64,000 bases of DNA from Henricia sp. BOLD:AAB3569 (GCA_037783545.1 JBBELK010000293.1:248001-312000); one strand, 5' to 3'; counted from the first letter of the stretch, positions 52,232-63,739 are shown. Numbers and translations are program-made. Notes: generated from the letters alone by a model not told the origin.

Positions 52232-52630
52232 TGGACTAATTTTGGTAAAACTCCCGTGGTTGTGCGGGAGAGTAACAAAATTTAGTCCAATGGGGACGCA
52301 CAGAGAATTAGCGTCCCTGTAAAGCTACCGCGACCACGATGTAAAACTTAGTACAGGGCGAGAGAGGCCGCGGAAACTTTCCGCTCAGCCGCGGGATTTT
52401 ACAGGAAAGTCCAATGGGAACAGTTTCGCCCTGTAAAATGAACACGACCCTGCAGTAAACTATGGGCCTGCACGGCAAAATTTTACTGCAAGGTCGCGGT
52501 AGCTTTCCGCATGGGCACTGAAAACAATTGCAAATGGGAACGCAAGGGAAGATTACACGAAGGAATGTTACCGAAGGTCGCGGTAACTTCCCGCGAGGCA
52601 GCGGAAAAGAAAGTCCAATGGGAACATGAC
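52232..52630. mobile_element. DNA element with repeated GTCCAATGGGAAC hairpins
   Basis: CTATTGGACTAATTTTGG at the left, AGTCCAATGGGAACATGACA at the right, plus internal GTCCAATGGGAAC (52409), GGTCGCGGTAGCTTTCCGC and TTACCGCGACC-type inverted words. Confidence 0.65.
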
Positions 52631-53139
52631 AATAATATTTCATTATTTTAGTAAAACTTCTGAATATTTACTTTGATTGCCCTACTTGTATTATTTTGTC
52701 GCTATGATGTCATATTCGCACGGTATACCTTACTAAATAGACCATTTGCATCGGGGCCATTTTGTTTACGGTTTATACACCTCTCTAAGGCACTTAGTGA
52801 CCGAATTATGCCGGTCCATACATACTGTCAAAACTCTAACACAAGAAAGAAAACGTTTTCATAGTCTTATATTTTCACTGTTCAACTTAGCAACTTAACA
52901 ATATTTAGCGTAGTTAGGACGCAACAGTTCCATGTCCTCCAGAAGGCCTAGAAGGAAGAGAACAATACAATCACCTGCTGCACCTGAAACATTCGTGTCT
53001 TGTTTTTTTACTTGCTCAATCTGGAGTGTGACACCACTACTCTGCTTCTGCTCTGTGGCGCACCTCTAGCGCCCTCTACGATATATATTGTTAAGACGAT
53101 GACAAAACAATTTAATGTCGCTTACTCTGACGTATTTTT

Positions 53140-53225
53140 TGTATTTTTAACATTCATCCAACACAAAACCATGCATGATTTTGAAGGTTTTCTGAAACCA
53201 TGCTGCATCTATGTAGGTGAAATTT
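53140..53225 (-). repeat. repeat family M fragment
   Basis: Minus strand CAGAAATTTCACCTACATAG, ATGCAGCATGG and TTTTGTGTTGGATGAAT match 32940 and 57695. Confidence 0.6.
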
Positions 53226-53428
53226 CTGCGGACTAGTTTACCAAGATTCTTCTTTAGATATGTTAATATGCCTTTATTCCAGACCTCAATAAAAAATATT
53301 GGGCCTCTACCTCCAATCAGAGACATGGAGGAGGAGAAAATCTCTGCTCCAATCATACCTAGCCCGATTTGTTGCAAAGGGATCCCCCTGCTTCCCCCAT
53401 ACCTCGACACACTCTTTTGTAAACGCAC

Positions 53429-53705
53429 TCCTCCGTGGCGCAGCGGTAGAGCGTCGGGCTTGCGTCAGGTTTGAACCTCGAAGCGGTCGCAGGCTTTTCA
53501 ATTGGTCCGGAAAACTTAGCTGTACATCGCCACCAGCGTCAGCTGGTGTAGCGGGCCCCGGCCACCCAGTCGTTAATGGGTACCTGGTGCTTGTACTGGG
53601 GAAGGAAACTGCAGACCCGAGCAGTAGTCGGCTCTATCGCCGGGTTAAATGCAGGCTCAAAAGCCAAGGCGTCGAGAGTTGAGCGCCCACAGCAATCCTT
53701 TAAAA
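53429..53705 (+). mobile_element. tRNA-derived SINE (CTCCGTGGCGCAGCGG head)
   Basis: CTCCGTGGCGCAGCGGTAGA (A-box, good pol III promoter), CAGGTTTGAACCTCG (B-box), body with CGTTAATGGGTACCTGG and GGGGAAGGAAACTG. The tRNA-like head is the best in the window but the body identifies it as a SINE. Confidence 0.8.
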
Positions 53706-54139
53706 TTCCTTGGATGTTTGAGACACAAGGGGGCGGGGTATACCCTCTGTTACATATCGTGCATATGTTTGGAAATAATTTACAAGTCGGACGTCACTTA
53801 TGCCCTCATGCACTAAGCCTATGGGACAACTCAGAAAAATTATAAGTTTTTCCTAGTAAATTCTTCATATTTTTCCCCTCCAAATTTTGGGTTCCTCATT
53901 AGATTTGCACTTATTGATGTTTAATAAATAATTTTAAGGCAATTAGTGACGTCCGAGTTCTAAATTCTTATCATAAGGCGTTCTAGGTGCACCATTATTT
54001 TGCACGAAAAGAAGAATTTCAAATTGCCATTGAAAACGAGTGCCATAGTGCTTTCTTTTGTTATAAAAATTGCAAATGAAAGACGCGTGACTTGATACAA
54101 TGGCTCAGCATCTGAAACGACGCTATCAGTGCTAATAGA

Positions 54140-54310
54140 CTATACCGAAGTGAATACGTCATCTTTTGTTAGTTGCCTATAGGCAATGGCTCTACACTAA
54201 AAATCACTGAACCGTTTCCCTGCGCTTTTGCAATGGTGTTTTATTTGGCAGCCATGATGTTTGGAGCCAATTACCATGGACACGTCACACTTACTTGGGC
54301 ATTCTATTTG
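54140..54310. mobile_element. MITE family X, diverged copy
   Basis: AATAGACTATACCGAAGTG, CACTAAAAATCACTGAACCG, CCCTGCGCTTTTGCAATGG and CACGTCACACTTACT in the order of 55101-55269. Confidence 0.6.
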
Positions 54311-54935
54311 AAATTTGTCAATGTGCGTGTTTATTCTTTTCAGCAAAAACATTACGTACGTAAATACGTATTGAAGCTCGGTAACAAAAGAACGAAAGAA
54401 TTTGAATTCCGGAGTCACGAGGTGTACTGTTTCTCACATGTTCGTGTATCAACAGTTTTAACAGAGCAAAGTTTAGTACATGTTAAAATGCTTCTTGAGA
54501 AATGTAGTGTCGTTTGAATTCCTCACTGTTAAGAAGATTAAAATGCCTGGAAAGTGTTGGTTCCAGTGGACAAATGGACAAGCAGGGGAAATCCCCGGAC
54601 TTTACTTGGATCTGTGGAACATTGACTTTGTAGTTTTCCCAAGGATCAAACTAATTATAGGAAATATATTTTTGTGCACGTGTTGCCTACACATCGTATG
54701 GGTTCTGAGTTCTTCAAGTCATGCCGTTTCCACGCAACTGAGTTGAAAGAGCGTTTTTAGAACTTCGTATATCTTCCCCAAATTCAACGGACACTCAAGG
54801 ATACTAAATCTATTGTTGGAGAGCAAAGAAAGCCACCATTAAACGGTAAGATTATTAGACTATTTTTCTGCCAGAAAAGATCAAATTTAGCCTTTTGCGG
54901 GTAACCTTCGCACTGTGGTTGGTGCCCTGAATAAG

Positions 54936-55326
54936 GGAGTTTCACATTCCGCGGCCATCTTGAAAAAACGCCCCCATTCGACTTACAAAAGCCAGTTGAT
55001 GGCATAGAGTTGTATAAGCCGTTACAACTCTATGGTTGATGAGAACAAAATTGCTAGTCAATCAAAAACGTTTCAACCGTGCTCATTGGCCGGCCGAGCA
55101 ATAGACTACTAAAGTGTGACGTCGGTTGCCATGGTTTTTGGGTCTAAACATTCGCTGGTAATCTGAAACGTCCATTGGTATAGCGCAGGGAAACAGTTCA
55201 CTGGTTTTAGTGTAGACCCAAAAACCATGGCAACACACAAAGGGTGACGTTTTCACTTTAGTAGTCTATTGTGTTCCCCTCAACTGGCTTTTGTAAGTTC
55301 AAGATGGCCGCGGAATATGAAACTCC
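54936..55326. mobile_element. MITE family Y (GGAGTTTCATATTCCGCGG ends) with nested X
   Basis: GGAGTTTCACATTCCGCGGC and GCCGCGGAATATGAAACTCC with TTACAAAAGCCAGTTGA mirrored inside. MITE X fills 55101-55269. Confidence 0.8.
55101..55269. mobile_element. MITE family X copy 1, nested
   Basis: ATAGACTACTAAAGTG and CACTTTAGTAGTCTAT perfect ends; TTGCCATGGTTTTTGGGTCT mirrored inside. Confidence 0.82.
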
Positions 55327-55389
55327 ATTTTTAGCCATTTCGTGTTTTACATGAATAGTGTCTTGTATAGTCGCGTACTTCCTTCCACA

Positions 55390-55510
55390 CTAAATTGTTG
55401 TTGCTATGTGGTGCACGCGCCGGCAGGTGTGAAGTACAGAATGGCATGACACAACCAGACTGCTGATTAGGCAATGCGTGCACCACGTTTAGCACCAACA
55501 TCATAGTATG
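55390..55510. mobile_element. MITE family P copy 4
   Basis: GTTGTTGCTATGTGGTGCAC at the left and GTGCACCACGTTTAGCACC at the right. Confidence 0.6.
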
Positions 55511-55919
55511 TGGCCTTTTTTTTTAAACTGCACCTCCATTATTATGAAAGTGAAGAATTCGAGGTGCCAGACATTATGCAAATGTTACAATCAAAAGGCT
55601 AATTTAAAGTATATATCTATAGAGGGCGCTATTACACTTGTGGACGGTCATCACAAAGGATGCGCAAGCACTTTTGGGTCAATTTGCTGTATGGCCATTG
55701 TAATCGTTTCCTATATGCTTAATTAGTTCCAAGAACATGTTTACTCTCGCGTTTACCCCCGCCTTGACTTGTCTTCTCATGTTAATAAAACAAAAATAAT
55801 CATCTCCTGGCGTAGCTCACTTAAATGAGCCTACTAATCAACCACGACAGCCCTAGATCAGGGCAGAGCAACAATAACTTCCTAAAGAGCGCATAACAGG
55901 AAAGCACCCCATTAATAAA

Positions 55920-56195
55920 GCCTAAAGAACCCACCCTGTATACCCGGCCCAGGCCGCGCAAAGATTGCATCATCGACACGCGCGTAATACAGATTTACCG
56001 TGGCTCACGGCCAGGCCAGGCCGGGTTTTCAGCAGCCAAGCCCGGTATGATTTCCCTGGAATCTCCGGTCGGGAACTCCGGCTTGCGTGCTATAGCGTCT
56101 CGGCTTGTATATTTTTATTGAGGATTTCCTTGTCCCGTCCAATCGAGGAATAAGCCCGTGACCCATCGGCTTTGTAATTAACACGACGAGAGGAA
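55920..56195. other. GC-rich non-repetitive island
   Basis: CCGGCCCAGGCCGCGC and GGCCAGGCCAGGCCGGG in an otherwise unmatched stretch. No credible ORF. Candidate regulatory DNA by composition only. Confidence 0.2.
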
Positions 56196-56483
56196 ATTAT
56201 AGTAAAATAACAGCTTTACTCATAAGAGGACTCCATACATCCCGTGGTTAATAGTTTTTCCGTTTAACGCCTGTTATAAGTATGCATTTTATGCAAACGG
56301 CGTGTGTAATTTGCAATCACACAATGGCCTTGTTCAGGCACAGTACTACAGATGCACAGTACTACATGTAAAAGCGAACTAACTTCGGTTCAACCTAAAA
56401 CGGTCTATCTCATCTCGGTTGTGTCTGAACGGTGTACGTCATACCTGCACGGAAAATGGAGTTATAATATAAGGGTCTGATCC

Positions 56484-56639
56484 TACACTATAAGAACAGA
56501 TTGGTTGAATTCAACCATTGTGTTTGGTAGATATATTGGTTAAAATAACCAATATGGTTGGTTAAAATAACCAATATGATTGGTTATTTTAACCAATATA
56601 TTGGTTGGACACACTGTTTTTAGAGTGTAGTTTCGTTCA
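56484..56639. mobile_element. palindromic MITE (TTGGTTAAAATAACCAAT units)
   Basis: TACACTATAAGAACAGATTG at the left, AACTGTTTTTAGAGTGTA-type end at the right, core of TTGGTTAAAATAACCAATAT repeats. Confidence 0.75.
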
Positions 56640-56689
56640 AATGAGCGTAAAATGTGGGTCCGCATCCTGACCAAAAAGGATTGTGATAT

Positions 56690-56750
56690 TTCTGATTGTG
56701 CCCTTGAGCAAGGCACCTTGCTTGCAACTTGGTTGTCCCGATGCGGACCA
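56690..56750 (+). mobile_element. SINE core fragment
   Basis: GTGCCCTTGAGCAAGGCACC without a tRNA head; same core as 319 and 32289. Confidence 0.5.
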
Positions 56751-56751
56751 G

Positions 56752-57567
56752 TACACCCTAAAAACAGATTGGTTGAATTAAACCAATGTGGTTGGTAGAT
56801 ATGTGTCCAACCAATCTATTGGTTAAAATAACCAATCTTATACATGTATGGTTTCGTTTTTTAACCAATCCATATTGGGGTCATTCCATGAGCTTTTGGA
56901 CCTCACCCTCACAGATTGAAATCAAATTTGGTGTGCTGATTGGACTCCTTGAGAAACCCTGAGAACTCACATTTTATGTCATTTGGTCAATTAATTTTTG
57001 AGATACGGGTCAACGAACGTTTGACTAATTAGCATGACCTGCTATGTTTAGACAATTATATCTCTAAAAGTAATGGACCTACAGAGATAAACCTTACATC
57101 ATTTTAAAGCTCTTGAAATGGCCTTCGTTTTATAAAATAACATCAAAATTGTATCTCGTACCACAAAAAAGCTATGTAAATTTATAACCTTTGACTTTGA
57201 TTTGCAAAAATGAGTATTTGTCAAAATGCGTATTTTTTTTATCTGTTAGCTTAAGATCTTACAGATTTTGAGTTATGATAATTTTAACATTGGCTAACAT
57301 GTAAATAACATGTAAATACCATGTACAGCACATGTACATACACAGTTACATGTTATTTGAATGCTCGTTAAATTGACATGGAATGACCCATTGGTTAAAC
57401 CACTATGGATTGGATCGGGGAAAAAGGGTTCCGTACCTAATCAATTGGATTGGTTGAAAAAGGAATACATATACATGTAAGATTGTAGGTTATTTTAACC
57501 AATAGATTGGTTGGACACATATCTACCAACCACGTTGGTTGAATTCAACAACCTGTTCGAGGGTGTA
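56752..57567. mobile_element. related TTGGTTAAAATAACC MITE split by another MITE
   Basis: TACACCCTAAAAACAGATTG at the left, CTGTTCGAGGGTGTA at the right, CAACCAATCTATTGGTTAAA in both arms. Element JJ occupies 56878-57389. Confidence 0.75.
56878..57389. mobile_element. nested MITE (GGGTCATTCCATG ends)
   Basis: GGGTCATTCCATGAGCTTTT at the left and CATGGAATGACCC at the right, AT-rich interior without ORFs. ATTG on both sides may be the duplication. Confidence 0.72.
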
Positions 57568-57694
57568 CCCCGCACAGCCCTATTCGTATCGTAAGGAGTG
57601 CTGGTCTGAAAGTAAGATTACAGGATCGGACAACTTTTAAAAACAGGAACAACAGCATTATATATACAGAACTAAAGAATAATGTTGATAAACT

Positions 57695-57965
57695 GCCTTG
57701 TGGACATTTCAGCCACATATATGCAGCAGTATAATACTTTAGAAAAAAATCCATGCATGATTTTTTGTGTTGAATAAATGGTAAAAAATGCCTGCAGACA
57801 ATTTAAACAAAAATCGTCTTCAGTTGGCATTTTCTCCGCAAGGGTATGCCAAAGTTACACGGGGAAATGTGGTGTTTGGTACCATTGCAATAAACACTTT
57901 TTATTAGGTGTTTTTTTTTCTTGTCGACTCATGAAGTTAAATGTTGGGTAACTGCAAATGATGCA
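57695..57965 (+). repeat. repeat family M copy 2
   Basis: GGACATTTCAGCCACATATA, TTTTTTGTGTTGAATAAATG, TTCTTGTCGACTC and AACTGCAAATGATGCAT as in 32940-33305, without the first palindrome. Confidence 0.65.
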
Positions 57966-58199
57966 TTGGGCTTTACATGTTGTAGCCCCTATGGAGTGGC
58001 ACATGAGACATGTAATGGGCGACTTGCATTTAAAAAAACTGCATTCATGCACATGTCAAAAAGTCATTGTCTATTAGTTCCGTTGGGATCTCAGTCTAAT
58101 GACTCAACGAACAGGCTGAATACATGCAGACAACATGCCTCAGAATTCGGCCAACTGCTTCGGGTAATCAAGCACACGTCGTACGGGCATAAATAACAC

Positions 58200-58769
58200 C
58201 TGTCCGTGGCTTCAGCGGCCTAGCTTTCGCGTGCCGGACGTCTGAAAACAAACCGCCACTTAGATCAAATGATCATGATGTCATTTCCTTCGATTTAAAC
58301 AAACTGTCCTCTTGGTTATTAGAGTGTTTCTTAAGGTGATGAGTTGGAGTTTTTTTTCTGAGTGTATACAACATCTGTCCGAAGAATCAACGGTTCGTAA
58401 GGAGTTGTTTCCTTGACAAAGTGTTTCACGCCCCTTCCGTTAATTCTTCCATGCATGCATGTATACGCGTAATGATTCGGCCGTTCGGGAACAGGCCCGA
58501 TGAACAGGTCGATTGTATGTATTTTCGGAACACTTCCGAAGATATATTTTTCCGAACACATGTATATATTATCCGAACACTTTTTTATTCCGAATGTTCT
58601 CTGGTTGGATGGATTAACATTCTAAATGAGAAATGTTTCGACGGGTCATTTCTCCGAAAGTTTTCTTTTTGAAATAGGTTGCAATTCTCAATGGTGATTG
58701 CTCTAAAGAATTATTTTCAACAGTCTTCTCAATTATTTCACTCCTAGACGCCGATATAATCCCATAAGA
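58200..58769. other. unassigned stretch
   Basis: Repeated CCGAACAC / TTCGGAAC words (58515-58600) hint at a decayed element. No exon recognised. Confidence 0.35.
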
Positions 58770-59006
58770 GATACATAGTTGGTTGAATCTGTATCTGAGC
58801 TCTATATTACCAGCGAACATTTGTGTCAAAAACACAAATTCGCCGCGTTTTACGAGTTTGAAGCGGACGCGGATAGCTCCACTGACCTGCCAATTCTTAT
58901 TCGATTCTACACGAGAAGATTGAACGCCGAGGCAAAGTGTACTAAATTTGTATCCCATCATGCATTGCGCCATGTACCGCGCGCAGTGAATTGTGGGGGA
59001 ACGGTA
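58770..59006. mobile_element. MITE family D copy 2 (uninterrupted)
   Basis: Matches both halves of 25494-26327 across CGTTTTACGAGTTTGAAGC, the empty site for the family C insertion. The left end is truncated. Confidence 0.75.
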
Positions 59007-59239
59007 AAGGCACGTATTATTATACACATTTTTTTATAGACGCGTGCAAAGAAATTAATCAACTAAAGAACAAAACAGAACAAAGGAAATTACGTGCTCA
59101 TTCTAGGGTATTAACAAAAACTATTATTTATAAAACAATTTCATGACAGAACAAGCTGTATTCGATGATTAATAGTCAAAATTTTCCCACTGCACAGACA
59201 GTTGATATAGCGTGACTTTAGTGGTAATTCTCAGTCATG

Positions 59240-59590
59240 TCATAGGCCAGTAGTGGTGCACGCCACATCTTATCAATTTGGGCAACTCCGCCCTCAGCTC
59301 CCCAAACACCCCTCCTTGCCGTCACGACCTCATGGTTGTTTAGCACGGATACTTGTTTACCCTCGCACAAAAAAATACACACACATACTTCTGCTCTTCA
59401 ATTACTATCAATTGGCGGTTCCGATAAGAGAGATCATTTATTTTGTTGCCGAATCTGTGGCTGGAGTACCGGGGACGCCAGCCGACACGGCCCGGTGAAT
59501 AGGCACGTCTGGCCCGGGGCTATCTCTTGGTCCAGCTCCGGTCAAAAATACTCGCTGGCCTGCTGTACATTCTTTGGCGTTATCAACTAG
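59240..59590. other. GC-rich non-repetitive island
   Basis: Unmatched in the window; small ORFs on the plus strand show no recognised domain. Confidence 0.2.
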
Positions 59591-59829
59591 ACTTTTCGGC
59601 TATGTGTTGTCAGTCAATCGTGATTCTATAAACAACTTAATAATGTATCCTTTATTGATTGCATTATCTGTTGGTTTTTCTACAGACTTTGGTCATAATA
59701 CTGGGAGGAGTTAATCGATGCAATTGACACATTGGAAACTGCCAATATAATCGTATGGGAAAATTATTAAAAATGACATGTTCCAAAGTCCTGGCAATAG
59801 CGCCATTATTAGCATGAAACATCCAACAT

Positions 59830-60190
59830 TAAAGCCAATATGCATGATTTGCAAGGTTTCAAAATTGTAATCAACCATTTGACCGGGAAACCTTACTCAA
59901 ATGGAAGATAGAAGTGGTTCCAACTGTCCAATGCAATGATTCCGCACGAGATATCTTTTTATTAAATAAATTGAAATGAATTTATACTACGTGTAAAAAA
60001 AACCTTACCTTACTTTTAATCTTGAATAACCTTGTCATTTTCCAACGGATTTAAACCAAAATTTCACATCATCTAAACAAGGCCTGAAAAATTTAACTGA
60101 GTGAGTTTCATCAGTTTTGTCCAAGAGGGTGAGATTTAATGGCCATACGAACAAGAAAAGTCAATTTCAGAATTCGCCACTTTTGACTTC
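59830..60190 (-). repeat. repeat shared with 50820-50950 and 62280-62480
   Basis: Its left part (GATAGAAGTGGTTCCAACT) matches 50880 and 62490; its right part reversed (CTCTTGGACAAAACTGATGA) matches 62350. A medium-age repeat without clear termini. Confidence 0.55.
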
Positions 60191-60256
60191 GCCTCCTTTA
60201 ATGTCAGTATACATCGCTGGAGACGGTGGTGGAATGTGTGCTGCATCCGAAAGCTT

Positions 60257-60470
60257 ATGAAGAAAGGCAGGATCACTCCAAATGTTATTGCAAAATCATC
60301 TCGACCGCTTCGAGCATTTCATCAGGAGGTACAAAGGGACCTCGAAAGTGGAAACGGTTCCCTTCAAACCGGCACACGGTTTTCTGTCAACAGAGAAACG
60401 ATTTGAAGAGGGATTAACTCGAATCGTTTACCGGTATACAGACCGTTTCTATTTTGACCTCGCGCCTTAG
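60257..60470 (+). other. possible coding fragment, unrecognised
   Basis: A frame without ATG before 60276 encodes MLLQNHLDRFEHFIRRYKG, VETVPFKPAHGFLSTEKRF and YRYTDRFYFDLAP to a stop at 60470. The residue mix looks protein-like and no repeat match is visible, but there is no homology I can name and no clear acceptor. Confidence 0.2.
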
Positions 60471-60647
60471 TCACTGGTACCCGTACTCTAACTGTAAGTT
60501 GTATCGTGCAGCTGGGAACCATCTACATACGTTCCTGCATATTAAAACATCCGCTAGTCTAAGGGTGGTTATTTTGTAATAGCTTGGAACTTTCTGTTTT
60601 AAGTTTTACCAGTGCACAGAGTTTGATATAGAAAACTAGAGTGAGCA

Positions 60648-60800
60648 CTCCCAATACATGATGTGCCGATATGGACGCCGCCATTTTGGCTTAACGCTAT
60701 GTGCGCACGGTGGGCAAAGGGGAACGGTGTTGGTGCATGTTGCCCACTTTGCACCCGTATCGTTAAGCAAACATGGCGCCGCCCACATCGGCACTATGAT
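60648..60800. mobile_element. fold-back element (ATGTGCCGATATGGACGCC)
   Basis: GTGCCGATATGGACGCCGCC and TTTTGGCTTAACG are mirrored by CGTTAAGCAAACATGGCGCC and CCACATCGGCAC. Abuts the next MITE. Confidence 0.75.
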
Positions 60801-60805
60801 GCTCC

Positions 60806-60967
60806 ATTGGGAGACTTTTAAGACGCTTGGTGGCAGCAAACAAACCGTCCTGTCCTTTTCCATTGTTTACGTTATATTGAGCATGCGCACTTCAAATCAA
60901 ACGTGACGTAAACAGTGAAAAAGGACTGGTTTGTTTGCTGCCATCAAGCGTCTCAAAAGTCTCCCAT
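60806..60967. mobile_element. MITE family AA, full copy
   Basis: ATTGGGAGACTTTTAAGACG and CGTCTCAAAAGTCTCCCAT ends; TGGTGGCAGCAAACAAACC mirrored. Half copies at 42495 and 47717. Confidence 0.82.
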
Positions 60968-61084
60968 TACATCTTGTGTGAATATTTGCCGCTAAAATTA
61001 CAAACATTATGACGTCAATCTTTTCGTTTGCTTTTGCTTTTACGTCAAGTACAATGTATTTTTATTTTTAATTTGATCGGCCAA

Positions 61085-61125
61085 ATTGTTTTCTGTCTCT
61101 CTGTCTGTCTGTCTGTCACTGTCTG
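61085..61125. repeat. (CTGT)n microsatellite
   Basis: Imperfect CTGTCTGTCTGTCTGTC run. Confidence 0.8.
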
Positions 61126-61562
61126 TTGCAATGCGGCGACAACGATAAACCATGCACAAAAACTTGTATACTGTACTTTTTGGTGACGGTATCTCAACAG
61201 CTAATTCTCGGGGCACTTCAGAAAAACTGGAACAGCCTGCACTTTGGCCGCTTTTTTCCCACACACTCTTCGCTCTGCTATCAAATACGGGTCCTATTTA
61301 CTCCAAGCCGGTGTATCATATCCGCAAAATGGGACTATCTGCCCTTTTTGAAGTCCCTGAAACAGAAGTTCTAGTTTTTCGAGTGGTCTTTGGCGACAAT
61401 GGGTAGGCCTATATACTCGTGGTTATGGAGCGAAGTATCGGCCGGCAAAGTCGACCAAAGACCACTTTGATAACGATCTTTAGTTATCCACGTTCATTTA
61501 TTAGGGCGTCCAAATATTTCCGTAGTTTGGGCTAATTAAAGTAGGACGAGTGTGGGTATGTG

Positions 61563-62025
61563 CACTGTTAAAAATGTCCGTATTTTTACGGAAACAATTT
61601 TACGGAATTGTCAGGGTCATTTCCGTAATTTTAATTGCACAAACATGTTGGATATAAACGGATTATTTCCGTAAAATTACGTATTTCCGTAAAATTTATT
61701 CCGTAAATTTACGGAGCAGAAAAAAAGTTTTGGTAATTTTGCTGCCGGAAATTTTCCGAAAAACCCGTAAAATCTTTTTACGGATTTTAAAAACAAAATT
61801 TACGTATTTTTACGGAGTTTCCGTATTTTTACGGAATTCGCACTGTTTATTGAAGGACCGAGCTCCGTAATTTTACGGACACTGTCGAATAATCGGTATT
61901 TTTACGGACAAAACAACGGAATAAACGGAATAATTCCGTAAATTTACGGAGAAAAACAAAATGTTCCGGTAATTTTGCTGCAGGACGTTCCGTAAAAAAA
62001 GAACGGAGAAATGTTTAACAATGTG
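61563..62025. mobile_element. DNA element built of TTTACGGA/TCCGTAAA words
   Basis: CACTGTTAAAAATGTCCGT and the opposite end AACGGAGAAATGTTTAACAATG are imperfect inverted repeats. The interior is more than 20 TTTTACGGA or TCCGTAAAAT words in both orientations. Confidence 0.72.
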
Positions 62026-62061
62026 GGGGTGGTATAGCGCAGGTAGCGTTGCTCACAATTC

Positions 62062-62165
62062 TTGGAACAGTTCGTCACAACTCGTAACCCATCTCGAAAC
62101 AACTCGTAACCCATCTCGGAACAACTCGTAACCCATCTCGGAACAACTCGTAAACATTCGTAGCA
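62062..62165. repeat. 22-bp minisatellite
   Basis: Unit AACTCGTAACCCATCTCGGA plus AC, about three clean copies with decayed units on both sides. Confidence 0.85.
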
Positions 62166-62559
62166 ACTCGAAAACATAATACGGTAACGACTCGTGAAAA
62201 CTCGTAACAGGAAATGCGGGATCACTCAAAATTTTGCGCAAACCATCTGCATTGACAATTTCCTTGACAATGGCGGATTCGATGCCAAGTCGAAAGTGGC
62301 AAATTCTCAAATTTAGGTGTTTTTTTCGTATGGCGTTTAAATCTGAAGCTCTTGGACAAAACTGATGAAACTCACTCAAGGAAATTTGTCGGGCCTTGTT
62401 TACATGATGTAAAATGTTGGTTTAAATCCGTTGAAAAATGATAAAGTTATTCAAGATCAAAAATAGGACATTTTTTGACACGTATAGTATATAGAAGTGG
62501 TTTCAACTGTCCGATCATGCAATGATTCCATCCGAAACATTTTTTTATTGGGAATCTTT

Positions 62560-62745
62560 TCAAGGATATCGTAAAAAAACCACCGATGTTTTGTAAACTA
62601 ATTTATCAGGTTCCATAAAGCAGTGCAGTAAATATATACATCAACCTTTTTTGCTTCCACATCCAAATTAGAGATTGCAAAATTCCGGTTTTCTTCCCAT
62701 GGATAGTATTTTCGGGAGGTATTTTATATGATTGTTAGGTTAAAG
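62560..62745 (+). repeat. repeat family F copy 4
   Basis: TTTTGTAAACTAATTTATCA, CTTCCACATCCAAATTAGAG and CCATGGATAGTATTTTCGGG in family order. Confidence 0.7.
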
Positions 62746-63050
62746 GCAAGGCTCGTCAATGCGCGCGTGAGGCCGAATTCGTACCACGAAATACGCAGCT
62801 CCATGCCTTTGCTATATGAACATCTTCTTTAATCACACGTGGAGATGACACCGTTTCTAGGAGTTTTTCAATCATGTATTAGCACAGAAAATGACATCCA
62901 CAGAAAAAATATTCAAACTTTCATAGGCAAATAAAGCCCCAATATAATTTATTCACATACAAAACACAATGATATGCACTCAAAAACACGAACTCTATCA
63001 TCAAAATTCGTGTGTATACATGACACAGTCACTGCTGTGCGACCATATTG

Positions 63051-63280
63051 GCCCGCTCTGGAAAAAGGTAACACAAGTCGCGCATGCAGGATAGGTCGAG
63101 TTTTCGCGACCATAAGTAGAAATCTGTGTCCAGATACCGCCTGGAATGTCCGTACTCCGCCTGGAATTTCTATTATGTTTTGGTATTTAATGAGCGTAGA
63201 TCCGCCACAGATTTCTACCTATGGTCGTAAAAACTCGACCTAGCCTGCACGACTTATACTACCTTTTTCCAGAGCGGGTC
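63051..63280. mobile_element. MITE (GCCCGCTCTGGAAAAAGG ends)
   Basis: GCCCGCTCTGGAAAAAGGTA and TACCTTTTTCCAGAGCGGGT ends; AGGTCGAGTTTTCGCGACCA mirrored. Confidence 0.8.
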
Positions 63281-63283
63281 ACA

Positions 63284-63556
63284 TAATGTCTGTTTTCAAT
63301 ACTGGAGAGACTTTTTCACCAGGATCATATCTCTGTGCAATGCCAGTTATCTTCTCTCGAAACAAAAGAAATATATCAAGACAGATCTATCAGAAAGGTA
63401 TGTTGTGACACTATTCGTTGCAGTTCTTTAGCTGAAGTTATCTCCTTAGATCTATCTTAAGATGTTTCTTTTGTTTTGAGAGAAGATGGATGACATTGTA
63501 CAGAGATATAGTCCTGGAGGAAAGGTCTCTCCAGTATTGAAAACAGACTCGTATAA
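63284..63556. mobile_element. fold-back element, distant relative of J
   Basis: TGTCTGTTTTCAATACTGGA and its complement end the hairpin; TTTCTTTTGTTTTGAGAGA and AAAGGTATGTTGTGACACTA resemble the J elements at 29339 and 30461. Palindrome K is absent. Confidence 0.72.
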
Positions 63557-63739
63557 TGTCAAAAATATACACTTTCTTTGAACTCCAAGTTAATGGAATG
63601 TATTCCAGATAACCGTCTGTACATAAAACAAAGTCTACACACTCAGCAGAAATCTCGCACAAAAGTCTGTGGGGAAAAAACAAAGTTACAATGACCTCAC
63701 AATTTCTGTCCAAAATGGTGCCTTTCTGAAGTTTTTTTT

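Noticed and set aside
53429..53500. Possible functional tRNA gene
   Set aside because: Good promoter boxes, but the tRNA-like part runs into a SINE body; stems do not close.
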